A DNA stretch of 64,000 nucleotides, from contig NZ_NBYX01000008.1 of the NCBI RefSeq assembly GCF_002099195.1, forward strand, positions 242,284 through 306,283. The letters run 5' to 3'. The notes beneath the pieces were generated by a model that saw nothing but the letters and a program-made list of their open reading frames with translations, was not told the DNA's origin and did no database searches. Source of the stretch: Burkholderia puraquae. GTDB lineage: Bacteria > Pseudomonadota > Gammaproteobacteria > Burkholderiales > Burkholderiaceae. Below, in pieces: positions 8,605-17,601 of the stretch. Positions within the stretch are counted from its first letter, which is position 1. The number at the start of each line of letters is the position of its first letter. Both the position numbers and the translations under genes were made by a program.

Positions 8605-9411
8605 TCACAGTCCGGCCGGCAGCGGCTGGCCGAGCCACTTCTTCGACATCGTGCCCAGCGTGCCGTCCTGCTTCGCATGTGCGATCGTGTCGTCGATCTT
8701 CGCGAGCAGGCGCGGTTCGTTCTTGTTGACGCCGACGAAGCACGGCGAATTCTTGATCACGAACTTGACCTCGGGCCGGCGCGGCGGATTCTTCGCGAGA
8801 ATCGCCGCCGCGACGATATTGCCGGCGGCGATCAACTGCACTTGTCCCGACAGGAACGCCTGGATCGTCGCGTTGTTGTCCTCGAAGCGCTTGATCGTCG
8901 CGTTCGGTGCGAGCTGCGACAGCGCGATCTCCTCGAGCGCGCCGCGCGTGGCGCCGACCGTCTTGCCGGTCAGATCGGCGGGGGTGCTCACCTTCACGTC
9001 GGACGGCCCGAACACGCCCTGGAAATACGGCGCGTAGGCGGTCGAGAAATCGATGACCTTCTCGCGCTCCGGCGTCTTGCCGAGCGACGAGATCACCATG
9101 TCGACCTTGTTGGTCGTCAGGTACGGAATCCGGTTCGCGCTGTTCACCGGCACGAGCTTCAGCTTCACGCCGAGCGATTTCGCAAGCAGTGCGGCCATGT
9201 CGATGTCGTAACCCTGCGGCTGCATGTCCGTGCCGACCGAGCCGAACGGCGGATAGTCCTCGGGCACCGCGACGCGCAGCGCGCCGTTTTTCGCGATGGT
9301 GTCGAGCGCATCGGCATGCGCCGGCGCGGCGGCGAACAGCGCGATCACGGGCGCGGCGATCAGCGCAGCCAGCCAGGTGCGTCGGGGGAACGGTCGGGTC
9401 GTCGGGCTCAC
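8605..9411 (-). CDS. Periplasmic amino-acid binding protein of the ABC importer
   Basis: A 268-residue solute-binding protein (SBP_bac_3 family) that delivers substrate to the two permeases. The GTG start at 9411 is favoured because AAGGAAGA lies 7 nt upstream and it is followed by a clear signal peptide: basic RPFPRRTW, hydrophobic LAALIAAPVIALFAA, cleavage after AHA. Mature signatures are LRVAVPEDYPPFG, GYDIDMAALLAKSLG, KVDMVISSLGKTPEREKV and SSLGKTPEREKVIDFSTAY. First gene of the operon, so its promoter should be in the interval shared with ansP. Confidence 0.9.
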   Translation of the reverse strand: MSPTTRPFPRRTWLAALIAAPVIALFAAAPAHADALDTIAKNGALRVAVPEDYPPFGSVGTDMQPQGYDIDMAALLAKSLGVKLKLVPVNSANRIPYLTTNKVDMVISSLGKTPEREKVIDFSTAYAPYFQGVFGPSDVKVSTPADLTGKTVGATRGALEEIALSQLAPNATIKRFEDNNATIQAFLSGQVQLIAAGNIVAAAILAKNPPRRPEVKFVIKNSPCFVGVNKNEPRLLAKIDDTIAHAKQDGTLGTMSKKWLGQPLPAGL

Positions 9412-9874
9412 GGTGAATCTTCCTTGTCTGGTATGTCGTCGGGGGCGCGCGCAACCGTTGCGCGGCCCGACACGACTCCAGCAAGAACCGGGCCACGCCC
9501 CATGCGGCGCTTGCCGCATCGACACTGGCCGGAAGTTCTGTCGAACAGCATTCCTCATTTCGGTGCATGAACCGGCAGCGACGGCAGCGGTTGCCCTCGC
9601 AGCGAGCGTCAGCGCACCAAATTAACTGACTGGTTCACCTGCCGCCGGGCCCCCTATGCACGGATTCGAACAGGCCCAGTCGAAATTTGCATTCCGTTTG
9701 TGACCGGAATTACGGCTGAATACGTTCGTGACGTACCGTGCCGTTCGCCACGCCCGGCGAATCGCAATCACGATGAGCGCGCTTGATTCCGCGCCCTCGT
9801 CCGCCGGTACAGCTGGTCCCGATCGTCTCGCGATCGGGATGAATCCAATCCCATCCGTGCGCGAGGATACAGTC
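9412..9874. other. Divergent promoter region between the ABC operon and ansP
   Basis: About 460 bp with no supported gene. The part between 9620 and 9730 is less GC-rich than its surroundings and probably holds the promoter(s). An in-frame upstream extension of ansP beginning at 9728 is open but its residues are not family-like. No specific regulator site could be named. Confidence 0.45.
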
Positions 9875-11365
9875 ATGGCATCGATTCCCGAACCGTCGAC
9901 AACCGGCGAAACCGACAAACGCAGCTGGCTCGAATCGCACGAAGCCGGCTATCACAAGACCCTCGGCAATCGACAGGTGCAGATGATCGCGATTGGCGGG
10001 GCCATCGGCACCGGGCTGTTTCTCGGGGCCGGCGCACGGCTGCAGGCAGCCGGCCCGTCGCTCGCGATCGTCTATCTGGTGTGCGGCGTGTTTTCGTTCC
10101 TGATCCTGCGCGCGCTCGGCGAGCTCGTGATGCATCGCCCCAGCAGCGGCAGCTTCGTGTCGTATGCGCGCGAATTCCTCGGCGAGAAGGCGTCGTTCGT
10201 CGCAGGCTGGATGTACTTCCTGAACTGGGCAATGACTGGCATCGTCGACATCACCGCCGTCGCGCTCTACATGCATTACTGGGCACCGTTCGCGGGTGTG
10301 CCGCAGTGGATCTTCGCGCTTGTCGCGCTCTGCATCGTCGCGACGATGAACCTGATCGGCGTGAAATGGTTCGCCGAGATGGAGTTCTGGTTCGCGCTGG
10401 TCAAGGTCGCCGCGATCGTGCTGTTTCTCGTGGTCGGTGCGGCGATCCTCGGCACGGGCATGCCGGTCGCCGGCCATGACACCGGCATGCATCTGATCAC
10501 CGACAACGGCGGGTTCTTTCCGCACGGACTGATGCCGGCGCTGGTGCTGGTGCAAGGCGTGGTGTTCGCGTTCGCGGGCGTCGAACTGGTCGGCACGGCC
10601 GCCGGCGAGTGCAAGGACGCGCGCAAGGTGCTGCCGCGCGCGATCAACAACGTGATCTGGCGCATCGCGATTTTCTATGTCGCGTCGGTAGTTCTGCTCG
10701 TCTGCCTGTTGCCGTGGAGCGCGTACAAGGCGGGCCAGAGCCCGTTCGTGACGTTCTTCGGCGCGCTCGGCGTGCCGGGCATCGGCTCGGTGATGAACCT
10801 CGTGGTGTTGACGGCCGCGCTGTCGAGCCTCAACTCGGGGCTGTATTCGACCGGGCGCGTGCTGCGCTCGCTCGCGATGGGCGGCTCCGCGCCCGCGGCA
10901 CTGTCGCGGATGAGCGCACAGTCGGTGCCCTATGTCGGCATTCTCGTGACGGTCGCGATCTACGTGGTTGGCGTGCTGCTCAATTATCTCGTGCCGTCGA
11001 GCGTGTTCGAGATCGTGCTCAACATTGCGTCGCTTGGCATCATCAGCACGTGGGGTTTCATCATCGTCTGCCAGATGAAGTTCCGCGCGGCCGTCAACCG
11101 CGGTGACGTGGACGACGTGCCGTTCAAGATGCCTGGAGCACCGGTCACGTCGTGGCTCACGCTGCTGTTCCTGCTCGGCGTGCTGGTGCTGATGGCGTTC
11201 GACTATCCAAATGGAACCTGCACCGTGGCATCGATTCCAATCGTCGCACTGCTGCTTGTCATCGGTTGGCGTTGGGTGAGCGGCCGCGCACGTCGTGTGT
11301 TGCTAAAACCGACGATTCCGTCGGTCACGCTCACACAAAACGTGCTCGAAAAGGACGAAAAGTAA
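9875..11365 (+). CDS. ansP: L-asparagine permease AnsP (APC family)
   Basis: A 496-residue proton-coupled amino-acid permease with about 12 membrane helices. Sequence memory of E. coli AnsP shows near-identical stretches: GNRQVQMIAIGGAIGTGLFL, then LGELVMHRPSSGSFVSYARE, NWAMTGIVDITAVALYMHYW, LITDNGGFFPHGLMPALVL, VGTAAGECKDARKVLP and LTAALSSLNSGLYSTGR. The start at 9875 is preceded by GAGG and gives MASIPEPSTTGETDKRSWLE, similar to the AnsP N-terminus; an upstream start at 9728 would add 49 unrelated residues. It is divergent from a polar amino-acid ABC importer, so the two may share control. Confidence 0.92.
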   Translation: MASIPEPSTTGETDKRSWLESHEAGYHKTLGNRQVQMIAIGGAIGTGLFLGAGARLQAAGPSLAIVYLVCGVFSFLILRALGELVMHRPSSGSFVSYAREFLGEKASFVAGWMYFLNWAMTGIVDITAVALYMHYWAPFAGVPQWIFALVALCIVATMNLIGVKWFAEMEFWFALVKVAAIVLFLVVGAAILGTGMPVAGHDTGMHLITDNGGFFPHGLMPALVLVQGVVFAFAGVELVGTAAGECKDARKVLPRAINNVIWRIAIFYVASVVLLVCLLPWSAYKAGQSPFVTFFGALGVPGIGSVMNLVVLTAALSSLNSGLYSTGRVLRSLAMGGSAPAALSRMSAQSVPYVGILVTVAIYVVGVLLNYLVPSSVFEIVLNIASLGIISTWGFIIVCQMKFRAAVNRGDVDDVPFKMPGAPVTSWLTLLFLLGVLVLMAFDYPNGTCTVASIPIVALLLVIGWRWVSGRARRVLLKPTIPSVTLTQNVLEKDEK

Positions 11366-11744
11366 TACGGCATGGTACGGAATCCGGAGCAACGAAGGTG
11401 ACCGCTGCGGTTGCGGTCGACTTCACGAAAGTGCGCGCGGCGATCGATTGCGTGATCCAGGCAGTTCAGCGTGGCGTCGCCCTGCGCGCGCCGAGATGAT
11501 CTATGCGCTGGCGATCCGTGCACGCAGCTCACGTGTTGCTGGCCGAACAGCCAACGCTGTGCCTGAAGTTCGGCGGCGGCCAGACGCAGTCGACTTGCAA
11601 TTGGAAAGGGTCGGGTAGATTGCCGCGAGGTGGAGGGCAGAAACACCCGCTTTAACAAATCAATCGATAGGTCAGGCCGAGGTGCGGCGGATTTTTTGCA
11701 AATCCCGGCCGCCCTTCGGCAACGTACGCGGAATCCGCCCCGCC
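11366..11744. other. Non-coding interval between convergent ansP and IclR-family gene
   Basis: About 380 bp between the ends of two convergent genes. Open frames present on both strands have no recognisable domain. No hairpin with a T-run was found for either gene. Confidence 0.4.
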
Positions 11745-12602
11745 CTACGTGCGTGCCGCACCACGCGCGGGCATGTCGACGGCCGATTGCATGAACCGTT
11801 GATCGACTGTCGCGGAGATCCGCTGGGCCGTTTCATACAACGCCGCGCCGATCTGTCTGACCGACAGTGCACCCGCTTCGCCCGACTGCGCCAGGTACGG
11901 GCAAGCGAGGATCGCGATGGCCGAACCCGACTTGTCGACGATCGGCGTCGCGATATCGGTGATTCCGGGAATGCGCTCGTTGGGGTGGCAGAGATAGCCG
12001 TCGACCAGATGGGAGGGCAACGCTTCGTCGCCGTGCGGCAGATTCCTCAATTCGACATCGTGCCCGTCGGCCCGCGACAACCGGATCCGTACGTCTTCGT
12101 CCTGAAAGGCTTGGTACATCTCGCCCGCGGCGCTGCCGTGCAACGAAACGCGCGTCCCGACGCGGACCGCGATGTTCCATTCCGTTTCCGCGCCGGCCGT
12201 TGCTATGACGATCATCGTGTCTCCGTCGAATACCGTCAGGTAACACGACTGGACCGTCTGAAATGCGAACTGTTGCAGCAGCGGCGTGACGAGCGCGCCC
12301 AGCGATCGCGTCGGCGCGTGATGCTGCCCGAGAAAGTAAAGCTTCATGGTCAGCGCGTACCGGTCGTAGCGATCCACCCGGCAGATATAACCGCGGTCCT
12401 CGAGCACCTGCATCATCCGGTACAGCTCGCTTCGGCTGCGCTTCAACGCGCGGCAGATGTCCGCCTGCGCCATGCCGTACTGGCGATCGATGAGCAACTC
12501 GAGGATATCGAGCCCCTTCTCGAGCGCCGGCGCACGATATCTTGCCTTTTTCGCAGGTCCCGTATCGACGAGATCCACGGCGTCACTTTCTGGATTCTGC
12601 AT
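11745..12602 (-). CDS. IclR family transcriptional regulator
   Basis: A 285-residue regulator. The winged-helix N-terminal domain is evident at about residues 22-90: APALEKGLDILELLID, then MAQADICRALKRSRSELYRM and LEDRGYICRVDRYDRYALTM. The C-terminal effector domain shows the IclR pattern VRVGTRVSLHGSAAGEMYQA, then PGITDIATPIVDKSGSAIA. IclR proteins usually control degradation genes for small aromatic or organic acids, often divergent. Here the gene upstream is the H-NS-like gene in the same direction and no catabolic operon is adjacent, so its target is unknown. Confidence 0.9.
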   Translation of the reverse strand: MQNPESDAVDLVDTGPAKKARYRAPALEKGLDILELLIDRQYGMAQADICRALKRSRSELYRMMQVLEDRGYICRVDRYDRYALTMKLYFLGQHHAPTRSLGALVTPLLQQFAFQTVQSCYLTVFDGDTMIVIATAGAETEWNIAVRVGTRVSLHGSAAGEMYQAFQDEDVRIRLSRADGHDVELRNLPHGDEALPSHLVDGYLCHPNERIPGITDIATPIVDKSGSAIAILACPYLAQSGEAGALSVRQIGAALYETAQRISATVDQRFMQSAVDMPARGAART

Positions 12603-12776
12603 GGGCTGAAATTCCGGTCGTCAGGCAACGCCAGGATCACCGGGGCCGCGGCCCGGCGCGATGACAAGCTGGCGTGCCTGTCGCATCATGAGTCGACGAG
12701 TATGTTCGTGACGAGTATCTGGCGAGACAATGCGCGCCGACGTGCGACGCGCTCATCTCGAGTTCACGCGAGCCAC

Positions 12777-13109
12777 TCAACAAGCCTGCTTGTCCGGCCA
12801 CCATGGTTGCGGTGTTTCCCGAATCAGATAGTCATCCAGGTTCTTGTCGACAAGCCACTTGGGGCGTGCACCTTTTCCCGACCACGACCGGCCGGTGTCC
12901 GGATCGTAGTATCTTGCCGATGCCTTTTGTCGATTGGTCTTGACGAAACCCGCCGCGCGCAACAACTCGATTTCCGTGATGTCGAACAGCTTGACGTGCT
13001 CGGCAATCTCCTCGAGTTTGACCTTCTTCTCCTTCTGCCTGGCTTCTTCGACAATCAGATTCAAGTGACCGAGCTGCTTTTGAAGCTCGCGAATCGTAGG
13101 ACTCTTCAT
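12777..13109 (-). CDS. H-NS family nucleoid-associated regulator
   Basis: A 110-residue H-NS/MvaT-like protein of the beta-proteobacterial type. The N-terminal oligomerisation helix (ELQKQLGHLNLIVEEARQKE) is followed by a linker and the C-terminal AT-hook-like DNA-binding domain: ARYYDPDTGRSWSGKGARPK, then WLVDKNLDDYLI. H-NS proteins silence AT-rich or transferred DNA. Start 13109 is preferred to 13118 because the CGGA element stands 9 nt before 13109 but directly abuts 13118. The gene is oriented away from the exopolysaccharide locus and lies downstream of a sigma-54-like promoter that it shares in form with the polysaccharide operon. It could modulate that locus; this is inference. Confidence 0.88.
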   Translation of the reverse strand: MKSPTIRELQKQLGHLNLIVEEARQKEKKVKLEEIAEHVKLFDITEIELLRAAGFVKTNRQKASARYYDPDTGRSWSGKGARPKWLVDKNLDDYLIRETPQPWWPDKQAC

Positions 13110-13376
13110 TTGATGCATTCCGAGATTAAGTCAATTAGCGGCCTTCCGGCGCGCGTAAGCGATGCTGCATTTCCGTGACTGCATGACCCATCTCATGGCA
13201 CCCGATCCCAAAGACAGGGCGCAACGTCCCGATACATACGCGTCATACGGGACACGCCACCGACGTGAGTCTCGAACTCGCCCTGCCCGCCGTCGCACCA
13301 GGATCCCGAACGACGCCGGCGATTCACGACGGGGCTGAATTTACGGCATCCATTGACGCAGCACATATCACTCAAT

Positions 13377-13391
13377 GCATGATTCGTGCCA
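13377..13391 (-). promoter_or_regulatory. Sigma-54-type promoter reading toward the H-NS-like gene
   Basis: On the minus strand the bases read TGGCACG, four bases, then ATGC. This matches the RpoN consensus TGGCACG-N4-TTGC except for one base, with GG and GC exactly 10 bp apart. Transcription would begin near 13364, about 255 nt before the H-NS-like start. A 36-bp stretch around it (13358-13393) matches 26 of 36 bases, without gaps, with the corresponding stretch of the exopolysaccharide promoter. Confidence 0.7.
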
Positions 13392-13487
13392 TTTCCCCGC
13401 GCTCCGTTGCGATGCCGCATAAAAACGTCGACAAACCAATGGCTTTTATCCGTCGATCAAAATATCTGAATAAAACCGGTTCCCGCG

Positions 13488-13550
13488 GTAAAACGTTTGC
13501 GCTCCGTCCGCGGCGCAGTCCGTTACGTAACGACACGTCGTAACGCACAC
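13488..13550. promoter_or_regulatory. Three-block upstream activator array, copy A
   Basis: Blocks in plus-strand order: GTAAAACGTTTGCG (13488-13501), GTTACGTAACGACAC (13522-13536) and CGTAACGCACAC (13539-13550). Read on the minus strand the last two are imperfect direct repeats of GTGT(G)CGTTACG. The same three blocks with identical spacing (offsets 0, 34, 51) occur at 28565-28627. The array lies 97 bp upstream of the sigma-54-like element, the usual distance for enhancer-binding-protein sites. Confidence 0.75.
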
Positions 13551-13845
13551 GTGACGAACAGGACATCGGCACCACCCGCTCTCTCGAGCATTCGATCGAA
13601 TGAACGATTAGTGATGCGAATCAGATTTCGAAAAATGCATCCTGGAAACGTTTCAGCCCGTCACGCAACCGCTGCCGCATTGCCTGCTGCCTGTCCTCGA
13701 CGACCACCTGATCGCTTTTGCACGCCGACAGGCGTTGCGGTCGTGCGCGCAATCGCGCATCATCCCACCCTGACGCTGGCCGAACACAGCACGGCGAATC
13801 CGCTTCGGGCCACCCACCTCATCCACTGCGCAGACGCCCCATCCC

Positions 13846-14694
13846 ATGTCCTCACCGATCCTTCCCGCCATCGTCGCCCTCCTGGCCGCGACAACGGTTG
13901 CACCGGCCAACGGCGCAGAATCCGCTCCGCTCAATCTTTGCGAGTTCGTGCCGGTATTCAACGAGAATTTCAGCGCGTTTCGCGTCTCGCCACGCCCCCT
14001 GGGCGACGCGCAATGGATCGCGCACACACCGTGGAATGGTGATTTCGGTGATGCCGCGTTCTCCGATCCGGGGCCTCAAGGGCCGTTCAGCGTGGTCAAC
14101 GGCGAATTGCACATCACGGCGAGCCGCACGCCGCAGGGTCGCTGGCATTCCGGCCTGATCGCCGCGGCGGATGCATCCGGCAATGGCCGCGGCGTGCGCT
14201 ACGGATATTTCGAAGCCCGCATGAAGATGCCGCCCGGCCCCGGCACATGGCCTGCGTTCTGGTTGATGAGCCTCAAGCCCGTCGCCGATCCGGCGCCGCG
14301 CGTGGAAATCGACGTCGTCGAATACTACGGGCACGCAACCGATCGGTATTCCTCATCGCTTCACGTGTGGTATCGCGGCGCGAACCAGAATCAGTCGCGC
14401 CATGTCACGCATCGCAGCCCCGTTCCGGCCGACTCGCTCGTCAACGGGTACCACGACTACGGAGTCCGCGTGCTGCCGGACAAGATCACGTACTACCTCG
14501 ATCGCCGCCCCGTCTGGGAACAGGCGACGCCAGCCGAACTCGACACACCGCTCTATCCGCTCGTCAATCTTGCGCTGGGCTCGGGCTATCCGATCGACCA
14601 GACACCCGACCCGTCGACGCTCGCCGTCAAATGGGTGCGGCTCTACGCACTCGACGAAGCGGGCCGATCGAGCCGTTGTGCGCGGCCGAAATAG
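13846..14694 (+). CDS. Secreted family 16 glycoside hydrolase
   Basis: A 282-residue endoglycanase-type protein with an N-terminal signal peptide (MSSPILPAIVALLAATTVAP, cleavage near ANGA). The GH16 catalytic motif E-x-D-x-x-E is present as EIDVVEYYG (about residues 151-159), preceded by GYFEARMKMPPGPGTWPAFW, the substrate-cleft strand. GH16 enzymes cut beta-1,3/1,4-glucans or galactans. Its position at the end of a polysaccharide locus, convergent with the last glycosyltransferase, suggests trimming or release of the polysaccharide, as ExoK does for succinoglycan; the linkage it cuts cannot be told. It faces away from the upstream array at 13488-13550, which might also serve it. Confidence 0.88.
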   Translation: MSSPILPAIVALLAATTVAPANGAESAPLNLCEFVPVFNENFSAFRVSPRPLGDAQWIAHTPWNGDFGDAAFSDPGPQGPFSVVNGELHITASRTPQGRWHSGLIAAADASGNGRGVRYGYFEARMKMPPGPGTWPAFWLMSLKPVADPAPRVEIDVVEYYGHATDRYSSSLHVWYRGANQNQSRHVTHRSPVPADSLVNGYHDYGVRVLPDKITYYLDRRPVWEQATPAELDTPLYPLVNLALGSGYPIDQTPDPSTLAVKWVRLYALDEAGRSSRCARPK

Positions 14695-14748
14695 CACTGA
14701 CCGCGCCCCGGCCCGGGGCCGCCACGCGCGCCGCCGGCTGGCCGTGAA

Positions 14749-15993
14749 CTAGGCCGGCTGCAGTTCCCGCGCCGTGCAAGCCGCGAAGACCTCGAGCAGA
14801 CGCTCGACCCATGCGTCCGGCGACAGCCCCATGTGGCGGGTCGCCGAGTGCGCGGCGATGCTCATCCTGTGCGTCGCATCGTCATCGCGCGCAATGCGGG
14901 CAATCGCATCGGCGAATGCCGCCTCGTCGGCGGGATCGCACGCGTCGCCGGCGCCACACGCAACAATATCGCCCGCCAGCAGTGCGGACTGCGCGACAAC
15001 AACCGGCAACCCGCTCCACATCGCTTCCGCGGCCACGAGGCCGTACGGCTCCGGATAGCGCGACGGCATCAGCAGCGCGCGTGCGGATTGCACTCGTTGC
15101 GCCACCTCGCTCGGTGCGAGATGGCCGCAAAACGTCACCTCCGGATACGCTGCGCGCAACGCGGGCATCATCGGCCCGTCGCCGATGATGACGAGCCGCA
15201 CGCCTGCGCGTCGTGCCGCGCGCACGGCCAGGTCCGGCCCCTTCTCCGATGCCAGCCGGCCGACGAACACGAACGTGTCGTTGCGTTCCGCGGCGATGCG
15301 CGCGATGCTCCACGGCGTCACGGGGTTCGGCACAGTCTGCAGGCAATCGACCGGAATGCCGCCGCGCTCGAGCGGTTCGCGCATCGAGTGGTGAATCATC
15401 AGGACGCGAGGCCCGGCGGAATCGAAGTGAAGCGTGTGCGATTGAACGGCCTGCCGGACCGTGCGCCACACCTTGTGCGCGTAGTGTCGCTTGTCGCAAT
15501 CGCGCGTCACGCATGCCGCGCCGAGCGGCACACGCGTACAGACGGTACCGGCACGGTAGTCGGCAAATGCCCCGTTCGGGCACACGAGGAAGAAATCGTG
15601 CGCCGTAATCACGGTCCGCCCGCGTACGCGACGCAGCGCCGCGAACAAGGACGGCGACAGGATCTGGCTCCAGCCGTGCACGTGATAGACCGTGCCCGGC
15701 GTGTCGTGCCGCGCGATCCACGCATTGAGCGTTCTGACCGTGTCCGGGTTGTACACGCCACGCCCCAACGCGGCGGCCCCCGCCTGCAGCAACCGGATGC
15801 CCCGCAGGCAGACGACCTCGATACCGAGCGCGTCGAATTCCGGATTGGCGCCGTCATCGCCCGTGACGTACGTCACCTCGACGCCACGCGCCCGCATCAG
15901 GCGCAGTTCGAGTAACGCCAGCGCCGTCGCGCCGCCATTGGCGACCGACACGTCGTTGATGATCACCAGCCGTTCCGGCTGAACCGTATTCAT
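14749..15993 (-). CDS. Glycosyltransferase family 4-like protein of the exopolysaccharide locus
   Basis: A 414-residue GT-B enzyme that would add one sugar to the lipid-linked repeat unit. The N-terminal Rossmann half begins VIINDVSVANGGATALALLE; the acceptor-side motif VYHVHGWSQILSPSLF follows. The C-terminal donor half has FVFVGRLASEKGPDLAVRAA, then GDGPMMPALRAAYPEVTFCG and the E-x7-E motif EPYGLVAAE followed by AMWSGLPVVV. A cysteine-rich insert (CTRVPLGAACVTRDCDKRHY) is seen in a subset of the family. The start at 15993 overlaps the stop of the pyruvyltransferase by 4 bp. Last biosynthetic gene of the operon, convergent with GH16. Confidence 0.88.
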   Translation of the reverse strand: MNTVQPERLVIINDVSVANGGATALALLELRLMRARGVEVTYVTGDDGANPEFDALGIEVVCLRGIRLLQAGAAALGRGVYNPDTVRTLNAWIARHDTPGTVYHVHGWSQILSPSLFAALRRVRGRTVITAHDFFLVCPNGAFADYRAGTVCTRVPLGAACVTRDCDKRHYAHKVWRTVRQAVQSHTLHFDSAGPRVLMIHHSMREPLERGGIPVDCLQTVPNPVTPWSIARIAAERNDTFVFVGRLASEKGPDLAVRAARRAGVRLVIIGDGPMMPALRAAYPEVTFCGHLAPSEVAQRVQSARALLMPSRYPEPYGLVAAEAMWSGLPVVVAQSALLAGDIVACGAGDACDPADEAAFADAIARIARDDDATHRMSIAAHSATRHMGLSPDAWVERLLEVFAACTARELQPA

Positions 15994-17312
15994 ACGAGCG
16001 ACTCTCCCGGCACCCGCACGCGACCGGCCGGCTGCCGCGATCCGGCCACCGCGCCCCTCAGCGCGGCGGCAAGATCGGCCACGTGCGCGCATGCGTCGTC
16101 GAGCACGGTGCGATGCACGTGCGCGTCGATGCCCTCACCGAGTTGGCGGGCAACGAGCCCGACGACGGCGTCGATCGAATCGACGCCGACCGTACAAAGA
16201 CAATGCCCGCGCCCGACGCCCGATAGAAACGACTCGAGCTTGACGTCCCACGCGAACCCGATCTGCGGGATCGCATACGAGAATGCGGCGATGTTCGCGT
16301 GAAGCCGGTGAGCCATCAGCAAGTCGAACGATGAAATCAGTCGCGCAAGGTCGGCCGGCGTCGCAGCACGCGGCGCGAAAGTGATTCGGCCAGACCCGGC
16401 CGCCTCCGCGAGCATCGGTCGCAGTTCGCCGATGTATGCCTCGTCTTCGGGGCTGCCGTTGGCGAAAACGACGAAACGCCATCCGTACGCGCTGCCGGCA
16501 CGGACGAGTGCGCGATACCATTCGGCTTGCGCGGCCGCCGATACGCGAATGCTGCCGCCGTGGTACTTGAGCGCGATCGGATGGGTAATACCCAATCCTA
16601 TCGTGGTGCCTGCGTGATCCGGCGCCCGGGATCGCGCGACATGCCGCGACACCAGGTGGCCGGGATCGTGCACGACCTGCGCGGCGCGGATCCCGGCACC
16701 GCACAGCCGCGCCCGCCAGATCTCGGCCGAGCGTCGCTCGCGTACCGACGCATGAAACAGCGCAACCCCGCCGAGCGCGCGCCGGAACAGCAGTTCGCCG
16801 CGCGACGTCCAGTCGCCGGATACGCCTACGCCGAAGACGGCTGCCGGCAAACCGAGATCACGGACCTCCGCCATTGCCGCATCGAGCTTCATCGGGAAGT
16901 TCAGGTCCGCATCGCTCAACAGATTGCCGCCGCCGACAATCACGGCGTCGACGGTGCGCAACGCCGAACGCCAGCGCGGGCGCAGCTCCGTGTGCAACTT
17001 GTACCCGAGCACCGATTGCACGATCGCATGACGCACGACACGCGGGCTGTGATGCATCAGCGTCAATACCGATTTTCGGGAGGTGGCGCCGCACGCGTAG
17101 TCGGTTCGGCCCGCGAGATCGATCACGCGAATCTCGATGCCCGGCAACGCCGCTGCGAGCTCCGCCTCGAGACATTCGGACAGCATGCCGTCGCCGAGAT
17201 TCGGACTGTACTTCACGTTGACGAGCGCGACGCGCGGCGCATGCGGCATTTCGTTGGCGACGGGCGCCCCGTGACGAACGCGGTTCTGCATGATGGGATG
17301 ATCGGGAAGCAT
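15990..17312 (-). CDS. Polysaccharide pyruvyl transferase family protein
   Basis: A roughly 440-residue protein of the pyruvyltransferase family (WcaK/ExoV-like), which attaches a pyruvate ketal to a sugar of an exopolysaccharide using phosphoenolpyruvate. Signatures are VALVNVKYSPNLGDGMLSEC near the start, DAVIVGGGNLLSDADLNFP in the middle and DLLMAHRLHANIAAFSYAIP near the end. The start is uncertain: ATG codons at 17312, 17291 and 17249 all precede the conserved region and none has a good ribosome-binding site. Its stop overlaps the next glycosyltransferase. A 289-bp gap with AT-rich sequence separates it from the GT2 gene upstream, so this pair may have its own promoter. Confidence 0.82.
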   Translation of the reverse strand: MLPDHPIMQNRVRHGAPVANEMPHAPRVALVNVKYSPNLGDGMLSECLEAELAAALPGIEIRVIDLAGRTDYACGATSRKSVLTLMHHSPRVVRHAIVQSVLGYKLHTELRPRWRSALRTVDAVIVGGGNLLSDADLNFPMKLDAAMAEVRDLGLPAAVFGVGVSGDWTSRGELLFRRALGGVALFHASVRERRSAEIWRARLCGAGIRAAQVVHDPGHLVSRHVARSRAPDHAGTTIGLGITHPIALKYHGGSIRVSAAAQAEWYRALVRAGSAYGWRFVVFANGSPEDEAYIGELRPMLAEAAGSGRITFAPRAATPADLARLISSFDLLMAHRLHANIAAFSYAIPQIGFAWDVKLESFLSGVGRGHCLCTVGVDSIDAVVGLVARQLGEGIDAHVHRTVLDDACAHVADLAAALRGAVAGSRQPAGRVRVPGESLV

Positions 17313-17601
17313 TGTTGTGTCGCAGGACGTGTTCCAGGCTCGCTGGACGTTACCGCGTGGAAATGCGCGGCACGATGACGGAAAGGCATGCGAGCGGCAG
17401 CTTCGCGCTGCACATTCACGGATGCGAAGCCGACGTTTGCATCGAATCCCTGCAGGCGCGTTAGGGTGACGATACGCTTTCACTATACCTTCCAGTCCCA
17501 TTATGATTCGCATACCGTAACAAATATTAAAGGTTTGCCACACCGAAGCGGTGATGCCGACGCCCACACGCGCGTGCCGGTTTCCGATGCCGTTCTTCCG
17601 C

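Larger units (their letters stand above)
13110..13845. other. 736-bp regulatory interval between the H-NS-like gene and the GH16 gene
   Basis: A long non-coding stretch with AT-rich patches at 13415-13480 and 13600-13650. It contains a sigma-54-like element (13377-13391) and an upstream three-block array (13488-13550), both described separately. Open frames across it (for example 13497-14042 on the plus strand) show no recognisable protein. Confidence 0.6.

Noticed and set aside
13195..13212. TGGCACCCGATCCCAAAG on the plus strand as a sigma-54 promoter
   Set aside because: No GC at the -12 position with correct spacing; the -24 half alone is not enough.
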